Assembly (NCBI GenBank): GCA_016880225.1
Contig: JAEHDT010000087.1
Span: forward strand, 1 to 14,077
Reading direction: 5' to 3'
Origin: Gemmatimonadota bacterium
GTDB lineage: Bacteria > Gemmatimonadota > Gemmatimonadetes > Gemmatimonadales > GWC2-71-9
Length of the DNA stretch: 14,077 bases
Both the position numbers and the translations under genes were made by a program. The notes under the pieces are model-generated. The model was given only the letters and a program-made list of their open reading frames with translations, had not been told where the DNA came from and made no database searches. Numbering within the stretch: position 1 is the first letter of the stretch; each line of letters begins with the position of its first letter. Of the stretch, positions 6,543-14,029 are shown piece by piece.

Positions 6543-7837
6543 CCGGGGCTGCTCCCGCACTCGAGGCGGCGACGCTCCGCCGCGTCACCCGGCGGCTCAT
6601 CCCGTTCATGTTCCTCCTCTACATCGCGAACTACCTGGACCGCGTGAACGTGAGCTTCGCCGCCCTCCAGATGAACCGCGATCTCGGGTTCAGCGCCAGC
6701 GCCTACGGCCTCGGGGCGGGGATGTTCTTCCTCGGCTACTGCGTCTTCCAGGTGCCGAGTAACCTCGTCCTCGCGCGGGTGGGAGCGCGGCGCTGGATCG
6801 GCGCGATCATGATCGTCTGGGGCGCGATCGCGTCGGCGATGATGCTGGTGCGCGGCGTGGCGAGCTTCTACGCGCTGCGGTTCCTGCTCGGCGTCGTGGA
6901 AGCCGGATTCTTTCCCGGCATGATCTTCTATCTCGCCAACTGGTTCCCGGCGGCGCATCGCGCGCGGGCGGTGGCGCGATTCATGACGGCCATCCCTCTC
7001 TCGGGGGTCGTAGGCGGACCGCTGTCCGGCTGGTTGCTCGGCTGGAACGGCGTCGCCGGACTCGCGGGGTGGCAGTGGCTGTTCGTGCTGGAAGGGCTGC
7101 CCTCTATCGTGCTGGGCGTGGTCGCCCTGCGCTACCTGACCGACCGCCCCGAGGATGCCGCCTGGCTGCCCGTCGACGGACGCGCCTGGCTCGCCGAGCG
7201 CCTTCGGGAGGAGCGCGCGAACGGGTCCGACCGCCGGCGAGCGAGCCTGCGGCTGGCGTTGCTGGACGGCGTCGTATGGCGGTTGGGGGTTTTGTATTTC
7301 CTCATCGTGGTGGGCCTGTACGGCCAGGGACTATGGCTGCCGCAGCTCATCAAGGGCTCCTCGCACCTGGGCGATCTCACGGTGGGGCTCCTCGCCGCGG
7401 CGCCGGCGCTCGCGGCCGCCGTGGCGATGGTCGCGATCGCCGCGCATTCGGATCGCTCCGGCGAGCGGCACGCGCACGTCGCCGTTCCGCTGGTGGCGGG
7501 CGCGATCGGCTTCGCCGTGACGGCGCTCGCCGTCGACTCGCCGCTCGTCGCCACAGCCGCCCTCTCACTCGCCGCGATCGGGTTCACGGGCGCCCTCGGG
7601 CCGTTCTGGGCGCTCCCCACGTCGTTCCTGAGCGGGGCGGCGGCGGCCGGCGGCATCGCGCTCATCAACTCGCTCGGCAACATCGCGGGCTTCGCCGGCC
7701 CCTACCTGGTGGGCGTCGTGAAGGATGCGACCGGCGGCTTCGCCGGCGCGCTGCTCGCGTTCGCGGTGCTCATGCTCGCCGGAGCGTTGCTCGCGCTTTG
7801 GCTCGGGCGCGCGCCGCTCACGACAGCTCGGCCGTAG
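6539..7837 (+). CDS. MFS transporter, anion:cation symporter (ACS) type
   Basis: The gene encodes a 432-residue inner-membrane secondary transporter with about twelve hydrophobic segments and a soluble central loop near 205-240. The N-terminal helix with YLDRVNVSFAAL (32-43), the GLGAGMFFLGYCVFQVPSN segment, the loop motif between TM2 and TM3 (LARVGARRWIG) and RFLLGVVEAGFFPG (114-127) are hallmarks of the ACS family. That family imports organic anions such as phthalate, tartrate, hexuronates or galactonate by proton symport. The GTG start at 6539 overlaps the tag stop as GTGA, with GGAG a few bases upstream. No catabolic genes for such acids lie beside it, so the substrate is open; coupling to tag probably reflects compact packing. 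Its end overlaps the convergent amidase gene by 20 bases. Confidence 0.92.
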   Translation: MTGAAPALEAATLRRVTRRLIPFMFLLYIANYLDRVNVSFAALQMNRDLGFSASAYGLGAGMFFLGYCVFQVPSNLVLARVGARRWIGAIMIVWGAIASAMMLVRGVASFYALRFLLGVVEAGFFPGMIFYLANWFPAAHRARAVARFMTAIPLSGVVGGPLSGWLLGWNGVAGLAGWQWLFVLEGLPSIVLGVVALRYLTDRPEDAAWLPVDGRAWLAERLREERANGSDRRRASLRLALLDGVVWRLGVLYFLIVVGLYGQGLWLPQLIKGSSHLGDLTVGLLAAAPALAAAVAMVAIAAHSDRSGERHAHVAVPLVAGAIGFAVTALAVDSPLVATAALSLAAIGFTGALGPFWALPTSFLSGAAAAGGIALINSLGNIAGFAGPYLVGVVKDATGGFAGALLAFAVLMLAGALLALWLGRAPLTTARP

Positions 7838-9467
7838 CGAGAAGGCGCGGGGGCCGCCGCACCTTGGTCGCCTGCTCGTAGGCGTACGCCAGCTTGATCA
7901 GCGTCCCCTCGGTCCACGGCCGGCCCACGAACGACAGCCCCACCGGCAGGCCGCGCACGTAACCCATCGGCACGGTGACGTGGGGGTAGCCCGCGACCGC
8001 TGCCGGGCTGGAGAAGCTCCCCCCGCCGCTTGGATCCCCGTTGACCAGATCGATCAGCGACGCGGGCCCGCCTGTGGGCGCGATCAAGGCGTCGAGCTGA
8101 TGCTCGGCTATTACCGCGTCGATTCCCTGGATGCGGGCGAGCAGGTGGTCTTTGTCGAGCGCCCGCAGATAGTCCTGGTCGCTGAGCGGCCCCTTGGCCT
8201 GCGCCTGGACGAAGATCTCCTGGCCGAAGTACGGCATCTCGCGATCCTTGGCGCGCTCGTTGAACGCGATCAGGTCCTCGAGGGTCCTGGCCGCCGCGCC
8301 CGGGGCCCACTCGGCGAGGTAGCGGTTCAGGTCCGCCTTGAACTCGTACAGCAGCACCGCGAATTCCGAATCGTCGAACTGGCCGGCGGTAGCGATGTCG
8401 GCGGGATCGACGATCACGGCGCCGAGCCGCTTCAGCGCGTCGATCGCCGTCTCCATCAGGGCGTCGGTCGCCGGACTGTAGCCCATGAAGCGCGCCCGGC
8501 ACACCCCCAGCCGCGCGCCCTTCGCGCCCGCGGGGTCGAGGAAGCTCGCATAGTCGGCGCGCGCCTGGCCGGCGCTCGCGGACGTCGCCTCATCGCGCGC
8601 GTCTGCGCCCACGATCGTCCCCAGCAGGGCGGCAGCGTCGGCGACGGTGCGCGCCATCGGCCCCGCCGTGTCCTGGCTGTGGGCGATGGGAATGATTCCC
8701 GCCCGGCTCACGAGGCCGAGGGTGGGCTTGATCCCCACAATACCGCAGCACGTGGATGGCGACACGATCGAGCCGTCGGTTTCCGTCCCGATCGCCACGG
8801 CGCACAGGTTAGCTGAGACGGCCACGGCCGAGCCCGAGCTCGAGCCGGACGGCGTGCGGTCGAGCGCGTAGGGATTGCGGCACTGGCCGCCGCGCCCGCT
8901 CCATCCGCTGGACGAATGAGTCGAGCGGAAGTTCGCCCACTCGGACAGGTTGGCCTTGCCCAGGATCACGGCGCCCGCGGCGCGGAGGCGCTCCACCACG
9001 AACGCGTCCCGCGGCGGCGTCACACCCACGAGCGCGAGCGAGCCCGCGGTGCTCTGCATCCGGTCCCGTGTCGCCACGTTGTCCTTCACGAGCACCGGGA
9101 TCCCGTGCAGCGGCCCGCGCGGGCCCTTGGCCTTCCGCTCGGCGTCGAGCGCCGCCGCCTGCCCGGGGGCGTCGGGATTGGTCTCGAGTAGCGCGCGCAG
9201 CCCCGGTCCGCGCCGGTCCAGCTCGTCGATCCGCTGCAGGTACGCTGCCACCAGGGCGCGGCTCGTGTACTTGCCCGATTGCATCCCGGCCTGCAGCCCG
9301 GCGATGGTCGCTTCCTCGAGCTCGAACGGCGGCGGGGGTGGCGGCGGCGGCGCCGCCCGGCTGACCCCGCGCGCGAGCGCGGGGACCACGGGCGCCGAGG
9401 CTGCCGCCGCCCCGCTCGTCACTGCGTACTCGAGAAAGCTGCGACGATCCATCGCGCAATCGCTCAT
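7818..9467 (-). CDS. amidase-signature family hydrolase, Tat-exported
   Basis: This is a 549-residue amidase of the Ser-cisSer-Lys family. The inferred triad is Lys128 (VLVKDN), Ser209 (in PSGSSSGSA) and Ser233 (TETDGSIVSPS); the 24-residue Ser-Ser spacing matches characterised members. The N-terminus has a twin-arginine motif, DRRSFLEYA, followed by an Ala-rich hydrophobic stretch and PALARG, so it is probably exported folded by Tat. An eight-proline run (40-47) links signal and enzyme. This organisation resembles secreted or periplasmic peptide amidases rather than GatA. The ATG at 9467 has AGGAG six bases upstream; an internal ATG at 9452 would also preserve the Tat motif. It is transcribed divergently from the DDAH-like gene. 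Substrate is unknown; family assignment is firm. Confidence 0.93.
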   Translation of the reverse strand: MSDCAMDRRSFLEYAVTSGAAAASAPVVPALARGVSRAAPPPPPPPPFELEEATIAGLQAGMQSGKYTSRALVAAYLQRIDELDRRGPGLRALLETNPDAPGQAAALDAERKAKGPRGPLHGIPVLVKDNVATRDRMQSTAGSLALVGVTPPRDAFVVERLRAAGAVILGKANLSEWANFRSTHSSSGWSGRGGQCRNPYALDRTPSGSSSGSAVAVSANLCAVAIGTETDGSIVSPSTCCGIVGIKPTLGLVSRAGIIPIAHSQDTAGPMARTVADAAALLGTIVGADARDEATSASAGQARADYASFLDPAGAKGARLGVCRARFMGYSPATDALMETAIDALKRLGAVIVDPADIATAGQFDDSEFAVLLYEFKADLNRYLAEWAPGAAARTLEDLIAFNERAKDREMPYFGQEIFVQAQAKGPLSDQDYLRALDKDHLLARIQGIDAVIAEHQLDALIAPTGGPASLIDLVNGDPSGGGSFSSPAAVAGYPHVTVPMGYVRGLPVGLSFVGRPWTEGTLIKLAYAYEQATKVRRPPRLLATAELS

Positions 9468-9473
9468 GGCGGT

Positions 9474-9478
9474 CTCCT
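9474..9478 (-). promoter_or_regulatory. ribosome binding site of the amidase gene
   Basis: AGGAG on the minus strand lies six bases before the ATG at 9467. It supports this start over the internal ATG at 9452, whose upstream bases are coding-like and lack such a motif. Confidence 0.6.
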
Positions 9479-9484
9479 GGCGAA

Positions 9485-9514
9485 ATGACGGGTGGGCCAA
9501 AACGGGGCTAAACT
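9485..9514 (+). promoter_or_regulatory. candidate promoter of the DDAH-like gene
   Basis: ATGACG (9485-9490) and TAAACT (9509-9514) are separated by 18 bases and resemble weak -35 and -10 boxes. TAAACT is a clear A/T island in GC-rich DNA. Transcription would begin near 9521, giving a leader of about 25 bases before the ATG at 9546 and excluding the upstream in-frame GTGs at 9492 and 9519. The amidase promoter must lie in the same short region but I cannot point to it. Confidence 0.35.
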
Positions 9515-9545
9515 TGGCGTGACCCGGACGGGACGGCCAGCGACG

Positions 9546-10430
9546 ATGCGGACGGTGGGGGGACAGTCGGACGTGGGAAGCTTGCGCCGGGTGGTGGTGA
9601 AGCACGCCCGCGATGCGTTCGCGAGCGAGGCCGCGATCGACCGGCAGTGGCGTGATCTCCGCTACACCGCCCGCCCCGACCTCGCGACGGCGAGCGCCGA
9701 GTACGACCACTTCCTGGCGCTACTCCGCCACGCCGGGGTTGAGGTCACCTGCCTTCCCCCCGCCGAGGCCGTGGGACTCGACTCGCTGTACGTGCGGGAC
9801 GCATCGATCGTGTGCGACCGCGGGCTGATCCTCTGCAACATGGGGAAGCCGCAGCGCCGCGGGGAGCCGGCCGCGCAGGAGGCGGCGCTCCGGGTCGCCG
9901 GAATCCCGATCCACGGCCGTATCGGCGGCAGCGGAACCGTCGAAGGCGGCGACGTGTGCTGGATCGACGGGCGAACGCTGGCCGTGGGGCGCGGCTATCG
10001 CACCAATGACGAGGGCATCCGCCAGTTGCGGGAACTGGTGCGGGAATGCGTGGATGAAGTGGTGGTGGTTCCCCTTCCCCACTGGCGCGGGCCGGAGGAC
10101 GTGTTCCATCTCATGTCCATCGTGAGCCCGGTCGACCGCGACCTCTGGCTCGTGTATGCGCCGCTCCTGCCGGTCCCGTTTCGCGAGGCGCTCGTCTCGC
10201 GCGGCATCGCCCTCGTCGAGGTTCCGGCGGCGGAGCTCGAAACGCTCGGTTGCAACGTCCTGGCAGTCGCGCCCCGGCGAGTGGTGATGGTGGCCGGCAA
10301 TCCGGAGACGCGGGCCCGGCTGGAGGGCGCCGGCGTCACGGTGCACGAGTTCGGCGGGCGGGAGATCTGCCTGAAGGGGGGCGGCGGGCCGACCTGTCTC
10401 ACCCGTCCGCTGCTGCGCGACCCGATCTGA
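9546..10430 (+). CDS. dimethylarginine dimethylaminohydrolase / arginine deiminase-family hydrolase
   Basis: This is a 294-residue cytoplasmic guanidino-group-modifying enzyme. It carries the family features in order: DSLYVRD (79-85), the EGGD motif (133-136), the catalytic His188 in EDVFHLMSIVS and the nucleophilic Cys284 in GGGGPTCLTRPL. Such enzymes attack a guanidinium carbon through the Cys, releasing ammonia or methylamines and citrulline-like products. The length matches short DDAH-type members rather than the roughly 410-residue arginine deiminases. I chose the ATG at 9546; GTGs at 9492 and 9519 are in frame, but the first overlaps the likely promoter. No good Shine-Dalgarno is seen. 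It is divergent from the amidase, so both could serve amino-acid nitrogen use, but that is inference. The exact substrate (arginine, methylarginine or other) cannot be decided. Confidence 0.88.
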   Translation: MRTVGGQSDVGSLRRVVVKHARDAFASEAAIDRQWRDLRYTARPDLATASAEYDHFLALLRHAGVEVTCLPPAEAVGLDSLYVRDASIVCDRGLILCNMGKPQRRGEPAAQEAALRVAGIPIHGRIGGSGTVEGGDVCWIDGRTLAVGRGYRTNDEGIRQLRELVRECVDEVVVVPLPHWRGPEDVFHLMSIVSPVDRDLWLVYAPLLPVPFREALVSRGIALVEVPAAELETLGCNVLAVAPRRVVMVAGNPETRARLEGAGVTVHEFGGREICLKGGGGPTCLTRPLLRDPI

Positions 10431-10452
10431 CCACCCGCGACCGCGGCGGCCT

Positions 10453-10458
10453 TATATT
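10453..10458 (+). promoter_or_regulatory. -10 promoter box (TATATT) of the small lipoprotein gene
   Basis: TATATT stands out in an otherwise GC-rich 58-base gap and lies 30 bases before the ATG at 10489. No clear -35 is seen; TCTGAC near the end of the upstream gene is at a workable distance but poor. It indicates the lipoprotein gene is transcribed separately from the DDAH-like gene. Confidence 0.5.
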
Positions 10459-10486
10459 GGACCTCGAACCCCCCTTTGGGAGGTCC
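10459..10486 (+). repeat. inverted repeat enclosing the Shine-Dalgarno of the small lipoprotein gene
   Basis: GGACCTC (10459-10465) and GAGGTCC (10480-10486) are perfect 7-base inverted arms with a 14-base loop. The right arm includes most of the GGGAGG ribosome-binding site (10478-10483), five bases before the ATG. In RNA the hairpin could mask the site. However, the left arm starts right after the -10 box, so a normal start point near 10465 would leave it untranscribed, and the repeat might instead be a DNA operator. Confidence 0.45.
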
Positions 10487-10488
10487 TT

Positions 10489-10695
10489 ATGTCGAGAACC
10501 GTACTGGCCGCGGCAGCGCTGATGGGACTCATCGCGTGCGGAGGCGGCGCCAAGCCGTCGACCAAGCGCCCCGCTTCGTCCGCTCCGGCGGCGACGACCA
10601 CATCCGGCGCCACCGCGCAGCCCTCGCAGCAACAGAAGAAGAAGGCGGCCGCCAAGCCCGACACGACGCGGCCGAAGAACCCGCTGACGAATTAG
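10489..10695 (+). CDS. small low-complexity lipoprotein
   Basis: The gene encodes a 68-residue predicted lipoprotein. It has a short signal peptide with lipobox LIAC (14-17), cleaved before Cys17. The mature part of about 52 residues is rich in Ala, Pro, Ser, Thr and Lys, with a QQQKKK run, and looks disordered. The start is firm: GGGAGG lies five bases before the ATG and a TATATT box lies further upstream. It resembles small envelope lipoproteins of unknown function; the Lys/Ala/Pro composition could suit contact with peptidoglycan or anionic polymers, but nothing shows this directly. It converges on the TPR gene, leaving only six bases between the stops and no visible terminator hairpin. 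Confidence 0.78.
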   Translation: MSRTVLAAAALMGLIACGGGAKPSTKRPASSAPAATTTSGATAQPSQQQKKKAAAKPDTTRPKNPLTN

Positions 10696-10701
10696 GCTGG
10701 A

Positions 10702-11994
10702 TCAGGCCGACAGCGCGCGCAGCTCCGCCTCGACGCGCTCGCGTCCGACCGCTTCTCCCAGCGAGTCGAAGATCTCGCGGGCGCGCTCGAGGTAGGCGCG
10801 CGCTTCGTCCTGTTGACCGAGCCGGCTCCGGAACAAGCCGTAGGCGAGGTAGACCTGCGCCTCGGTCGCGAGCGAGCGGTCCAGCGCCTTGGCCAGCTCG
10901 ATCGCCTGCTCGAAGAAGACGAAGCCGGTCTCGTCTGCTTGCACCCCGCGCAACCGCCCCATCAGCGTATACACCTGCACCAGGCGGCGCATGGCGTTGT
11001 CGGCGATGGCGACCTGCTCCGCGCGCCGCAGCTCCGCCTCGGCCTCGAGCAGACGGCCGGCCTCGAGATCGAGCTGCGCCAGGTTGAGCCGGACCGACAG
11101 CTCGAGTCCGGGGTCGCGCGTGGCCCGCTGCGACCAGGCCAGCGCCTCCCGGTAGGCCGCCGCGGCGGGCCCGTGCCGCCCGAGCTGGGCGTCGAGCTGT
11201 CCCTGCTCGTTGAGCACCCGCGCCGTCTCGTCGGCGCTACCGGCCGATTCGAAGCGCTCGCGCGCCCGGCGCAGGAAGTCGCCAGCAGCGGCGAGGTCGC
11301 CCTGCTTCCGGGCGAGCACTCCGAGCTGGCGCTCCAACCGTCCGGCACGGGAGCCGTCCCCGGCGGCCTCGGCGAGTCGCAGCCCCCGGCTGTACCAGGC
11401 CTGCGCGCCGGCCCACTGCCCCTGCGCGAGCGCGGCGTCACCCAACCCCTCGCAGGCGGCCGTGGCTCCTGCCTGGTCGAACTCCGCTTCGGCGAGGGCG
11501 AGCGCACGCTGGAAATGGCGCGCTCCGTCCGCGTTCTTGCCCAGCGCCAGACTGGCATGGCCCAGGGCGCGCAGGCACTCCACCTCGGGGCGGCGGTCCT
11601 GGAGCGCCTGGCCCACCTGCAGCGCGACGTCGTACCAGGCCTGCGCCTGGGTGAACCGGCCCACGCCTTCTTCGAGCCGGCCGGCGCGCAGCAGCGCGGA
11701 CACGACGCCCGCCGCGTCGCCGCGCTGCTGGGCCTCGAGCGCGTCCACGTACTCGCGGTACAGCGCCTGCAAGTGCCCGACGATCCGGTGGAACGCCTGC
11801 TGCATCCGCCGGCGCACCTCGTCGGGGTGGACGCCCCGCTTGCCGAGGGTGAGGTACGGGCCCGAGCTGGACCACAACGCGCGCTCATCCGGGCGCGACA
11901 GGGATACGACCAGCGCGCGCAGCGGATCGAGCGCCTCGAGCTCGGGCATGAGCCCGAGCGCCTTCTCCACCCGGACCGGCGGGAGCCCGGTCAC
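10702..11994 (-). CDS. TPR-repeat protein coupled to a sigma-54 activator
   Basis: The gene encodes a 430-residue soluble, Ala/Leu/Arg-rich, all-helical protein with no signal peptide. From about residue 90 to the end it shows successive tetratricopeptide-like units of 34-40 residues, with patterns such as ALGHASLALGKNADGARHFQRALALAE and AYLERAREIF. The first 90 or so residues (containing LRALVVSLSRPDERALW and GPYLTLGKRGV) are not TPR-like and I do not recognise them. The GTG start at 11994 overlaps the activator's stop as GTGA, so the two proteins are likely made in step. TPR proteins bind partners, so a role as activator regulator or adaptor is a reasonable inference but unproven. Only six bases separate its stop from that of the convergent small lipoprotein gene. 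Confidence 0.85.
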   Translation of the reverse strand: MTGLPPVRVEKALGLMPELEALDPLRALVVSLSRPDERALWSSSGPYLTLGKRGVHPDEVRRRMQQAFHRIVGHLQALYREYVDALEAQQRGDAAGVVSALLRAGRLEEGVGRFTQAQAWYDVALQVGQALQDRRPEVECLRALGHASLALGKNADGARHFQRALALAEAEFDQAGATAACEGLGDAALAQGQWAGAQAWYSRGLRLAEAAGDGSRAGRLERQLGVLARKQGDLAAAGDFLRRARERFESAGSADETARVLNEQGQLDAQLGRHGPAAAAYREALAWSQRATRDPGLELSVRLNLAQLDLEAGRLLEAEAELRRAEQVAIADNAMRRLVQVYTLMGRLRGVQADETGFVFFEQAIELAKALDRSLATEAQVYLAYGLFRSRLGQQDEARAYLERAREIFDSLGEAVGRERVEAELRALSA

Positions 11995-13409
11995 AGGCCG
12001 TACTCTTTCATCTTGCGCGTCAGGGTGTTGCGGTGGATGCCGAGGATCTCAGCCGCCGCGCCGATCTGCCCATTGGTATGCGCCAGCACCCGGGCGATGT
12101 GCCGGGCCTCGATTTCCGCCAGCGTGAGGAGACCCCCCTGGGGCCGATCGGCGAGCGTGACCGCTTCGCCCCGCAGCTCTTCGGGCAGGTGCTCGGCCCG
12201 CAGGACGTCCTCGCCGCCAACGATGACGGCACGCTCGATCACGTTGCGCAGCTCGCGCACGTTGCCCACCCACGCGTGGCCGCGCAGCAGGTCCAGCGCG
12301 CGGTCCGAGATCGCGTGGATCTGCTTTCCGTAGCGTTCGGCGAACTGGCGGACGAAGTAGGCGGTGAGCAGCACGAGGTCGTCGCCCCGCTCCCCCAGCC
12401 GGGGGAGGCGGATGGTGACGACCGCCAACCGATAGTAGAGATCCTCGCGGAAGCGCCCCTGCTGGATCGCCTCTTTGAGATCGCGGTTGGTGGCTGCGAT
12501 CATCCGGACGTCCACGGGGATCGCTTCGGCGCCGCCCACCCGCTCGATCTCGCGTTCCTGCACCGCGCGCAGGATCTTGGCCTGCAGCGCGAGGCTCATG
12601 TCGGCGATTTCGTCGAGGAACAGCGTGCCGCCCGCCGCCTGCTCGAACCGCCCGATCTTCCGCGTGACGGCGCCGGTGAACGCGCCCTTCTCGTGGCCGA
12701 ACAGCTCGCTCTCGAGCAGGTTCTCGGGGATCGCGGCGCAATTCACCGCGACGAAAGCGCCCGTCGCCTTCGGCCCGTTCACATGGAGGGCGCGGGCCAC
12801 GACCTCCTTGCCCGTGCCCGACTCTCCCTGCACGAGCACCGTGGCGGCGCTGCCGGCGACCCGGGCGAGCAGCTTGTAGACGTCGAGCATCGCGGGACTC
12901 TGCCCGACGAGCGCGTAGGGACCCACCGCCTGGGCCTCGACCGGCGGCAGGGGCAGTGCGGTTTCGGCGGCGGCGGAGCGGATTCGCTCGAGCGCCGCCA
13001 TGAGGTCGTCCCGGCGCAGCGGCAGCGACAGAACGTCGAGCACGCCGGCCTTCTCGGCGCGCAGCACGAGCCCCATTGACGGCGTCGGCGCCGCGGCGAG
13101 GAGCCGCGGGCTCCCCGGCACGCCCCGCAGCGTGTCCACCCACCAAGCAAGATCGTCGTCGGGGTGCTCACCCAGGACCGCGACGACCAGGTCCCACCGC
13201 GCCCCCGCGAGCTGGCGGACCGCGCGCGGCAGATCCGGCGCACTGTCGAGCTCCAGGCGGCCGTCGTCGGCCCACTGGCGCAGATTTTGGAGCAGCCCGG
13301 CGGCCCGTGTACCCTCGCCCGCCACCACGAGAATCCGCAAGAGCGCCACTTCCTCCCTGCGCGGCCCGGCGGACCTGGGCGAGGACTCGACCCGCAACGG
13401 TGGGGTCAT
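11991..13409 (-). CDS. sigma-54-dependent transcriptional activator with degenerate receiver domain
   Basis: This is a 472-residue enhancer-binding protein. Residues 24-142 resemble a receiver domain, but the acidic pair after beta-1 is replaced (ILVVAGEG), the phosphoacceptor Asp position in DLVVAVLGE is not Asp, and the usual KP near beta-5 is SLPLRRDD. The AAA+ domain is intact: Walker A GESGTGKE (195-202), the sigma-54 contact loop GAFTGA (242-247), Walker B TLFLDE (262-267) and the arginine-finger region FREDLYYRL (320-328). A Fis-type HTH ends the protein (about 446-472). I chose ATG 13409, overlapping the phosphatase stop as TGATG. GTG 13412 is equivalent. A strong AGGGAGGA at 13351-13358 could also serve a TTG at 13340, giving the receiver-like start MRILVVAGEG. 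It lies in an RsbT/RsbX-like operon and precedes the TPR gene. Confidence 0.93.
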   Translation of the reverse strand: MTPPLRVESSPRSAGPRREEVALLRILVVAGEGTRAAGLLQNLRQWADDGRLELDSAPDLPRAVRQLAGARWDLVVAVLGEHPDDDLAWWVDTLRGVPGSPRLLAAAPTPSMGLVLRAEKAGVLDVLSLPLRRDDLMAALERIRSAAAETALPLPPVEAQAVGPYALVGQSPAMLDVYKLLARVAGSAATVLVQGESGTGKEVVARALHVNGPKATGAFVAVNCAAIPENLLESELFGHEKGAFTGAVTRKIGRFEQAAGGTLFLDEIADMSLALQAKILRAVQEREIERVGGAEAIPVDVRMIAATNRDLKEAIQQGRFREDLYYRLAVVTIRLPRLGERGDDLVLLTAYFVRQFAERYGKQIHAISDRALDLLRGHAWVGNVRELRNVIERAVIVGGEDVLRAEHLPEELRGEAVTLADRPQGGLLTLAEIEARHIARVLAHTNGQIGAAAEILGIHRNTLTRKMKEYGL

Positions 13410-14029
13410 CACCCCGTCCCGCCGCCGCCGTGATACCGAGCCACCAGCACGAGCGCATCATCTGTGCCCTTGCCGTGCCGGGCGAGGATATGGTCGGCGA
13501 GCTGTTGCGGCGTCGCATCAGCCGGCAACCCGTGAGCGAACCCTTCCTTGATTCCGTCGGTGGCGAAGATCAGCAGGTCGCCGTGAGCGAGTGGGAGGCT
13601 CTGCGTCTGGAGGCGGGGCAGCTCGGAGCCGACGATTCCGCCGCGCGTGACGAGGGACGAGTGCGCGCGCGGGGGGTGGCCGGTGCCGCCGGCGCGCAGC
13701 AGCAGGCCTTCCACGTTGCCCACACCGACCCAGGTCATCGATCGGTCGCCCAGGAACGCGAGGCTCATCACCGCGCCGCGCGTTCCGTGCAACGCGCGGT
13801 GGCAACGCTCGAGCAGGGACAGGGGCGCTTCCCGCGCGTGCCGCTGGAGCGCCGCGACGGCGGCGCGGGCGGCGGTCGCGGCCTCGACCCCGTGACCGAG
13901 CCCGTCCACCACCGCCACCAGGGTGCCGCTCGCGAGGCCCGCCACGAGGTGCAGGTCGCCCGACTGCGCCTCCCCCGGAAGCGCGAGCGTCGCGACCGCC
14001 CAGTCGATCAGGGCGCTGCGCGTCGCCAT
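13409..14029 (-). CDS. RsbX-like PP2C (SpoIIE-type) serine phosphatase
   Basis: This 206-residue single-domain PPM phosphatase is close in size to RsbX (about 200 residues) and far shorter than RsbU or SpoIIE, with no sensor domain. Metal-binding motifs are present: SGD (23-25), VVDGLGHG (41-47), ATDGIKE (156-162) and GTDDALVLVA (188-197), so it should be active. In stressosomes RsbX removes phosphates that RsbT puts on RsbS and RsbR, resetting the complex; that role is inferred from size and neighbourhood. The ATG at 14029 lies inside the end of the RsbT-like gene (22-base overlap), which supports co-translation. The stop abuts the sigma-54 activator start. No ribosome-binding site stronger than GAAGAA is seen. 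Confidence 0.9.
   Translation of the reverse strand: MATRSALIDWAVATLALPGEAQSGDLHLVAGLASGTLVAVVDGLGHGVEAATAARAAVAALQRHAREAPLSLLERCHRALHGTRGAVMSLAFLGDRSMTWVGVGNVEGLLLRAGGTGHPPRAHSSLVTRGGIVGSELPRLQTQSLPLAHGDLLIFATDGIKEGFAHGLPADATPQQLADHILARHGKGTDDALVLVARYHGGGGTG

Noticed and set aside
10688..10704. Possible bidirectional terminator between the small lipoprotein and TPR genes
   Set aside because: The GGCTG...CAGGCC pairing is short and imperfect, overlaps the stop region and has no T-run on either strand.
10813..12333. 506-codon open frame on the plus strand across the TPR and activator genes
   Set aside because: It is antisense to two well-supported genes, crosses their junction and has the composition of a high-GC shadow.
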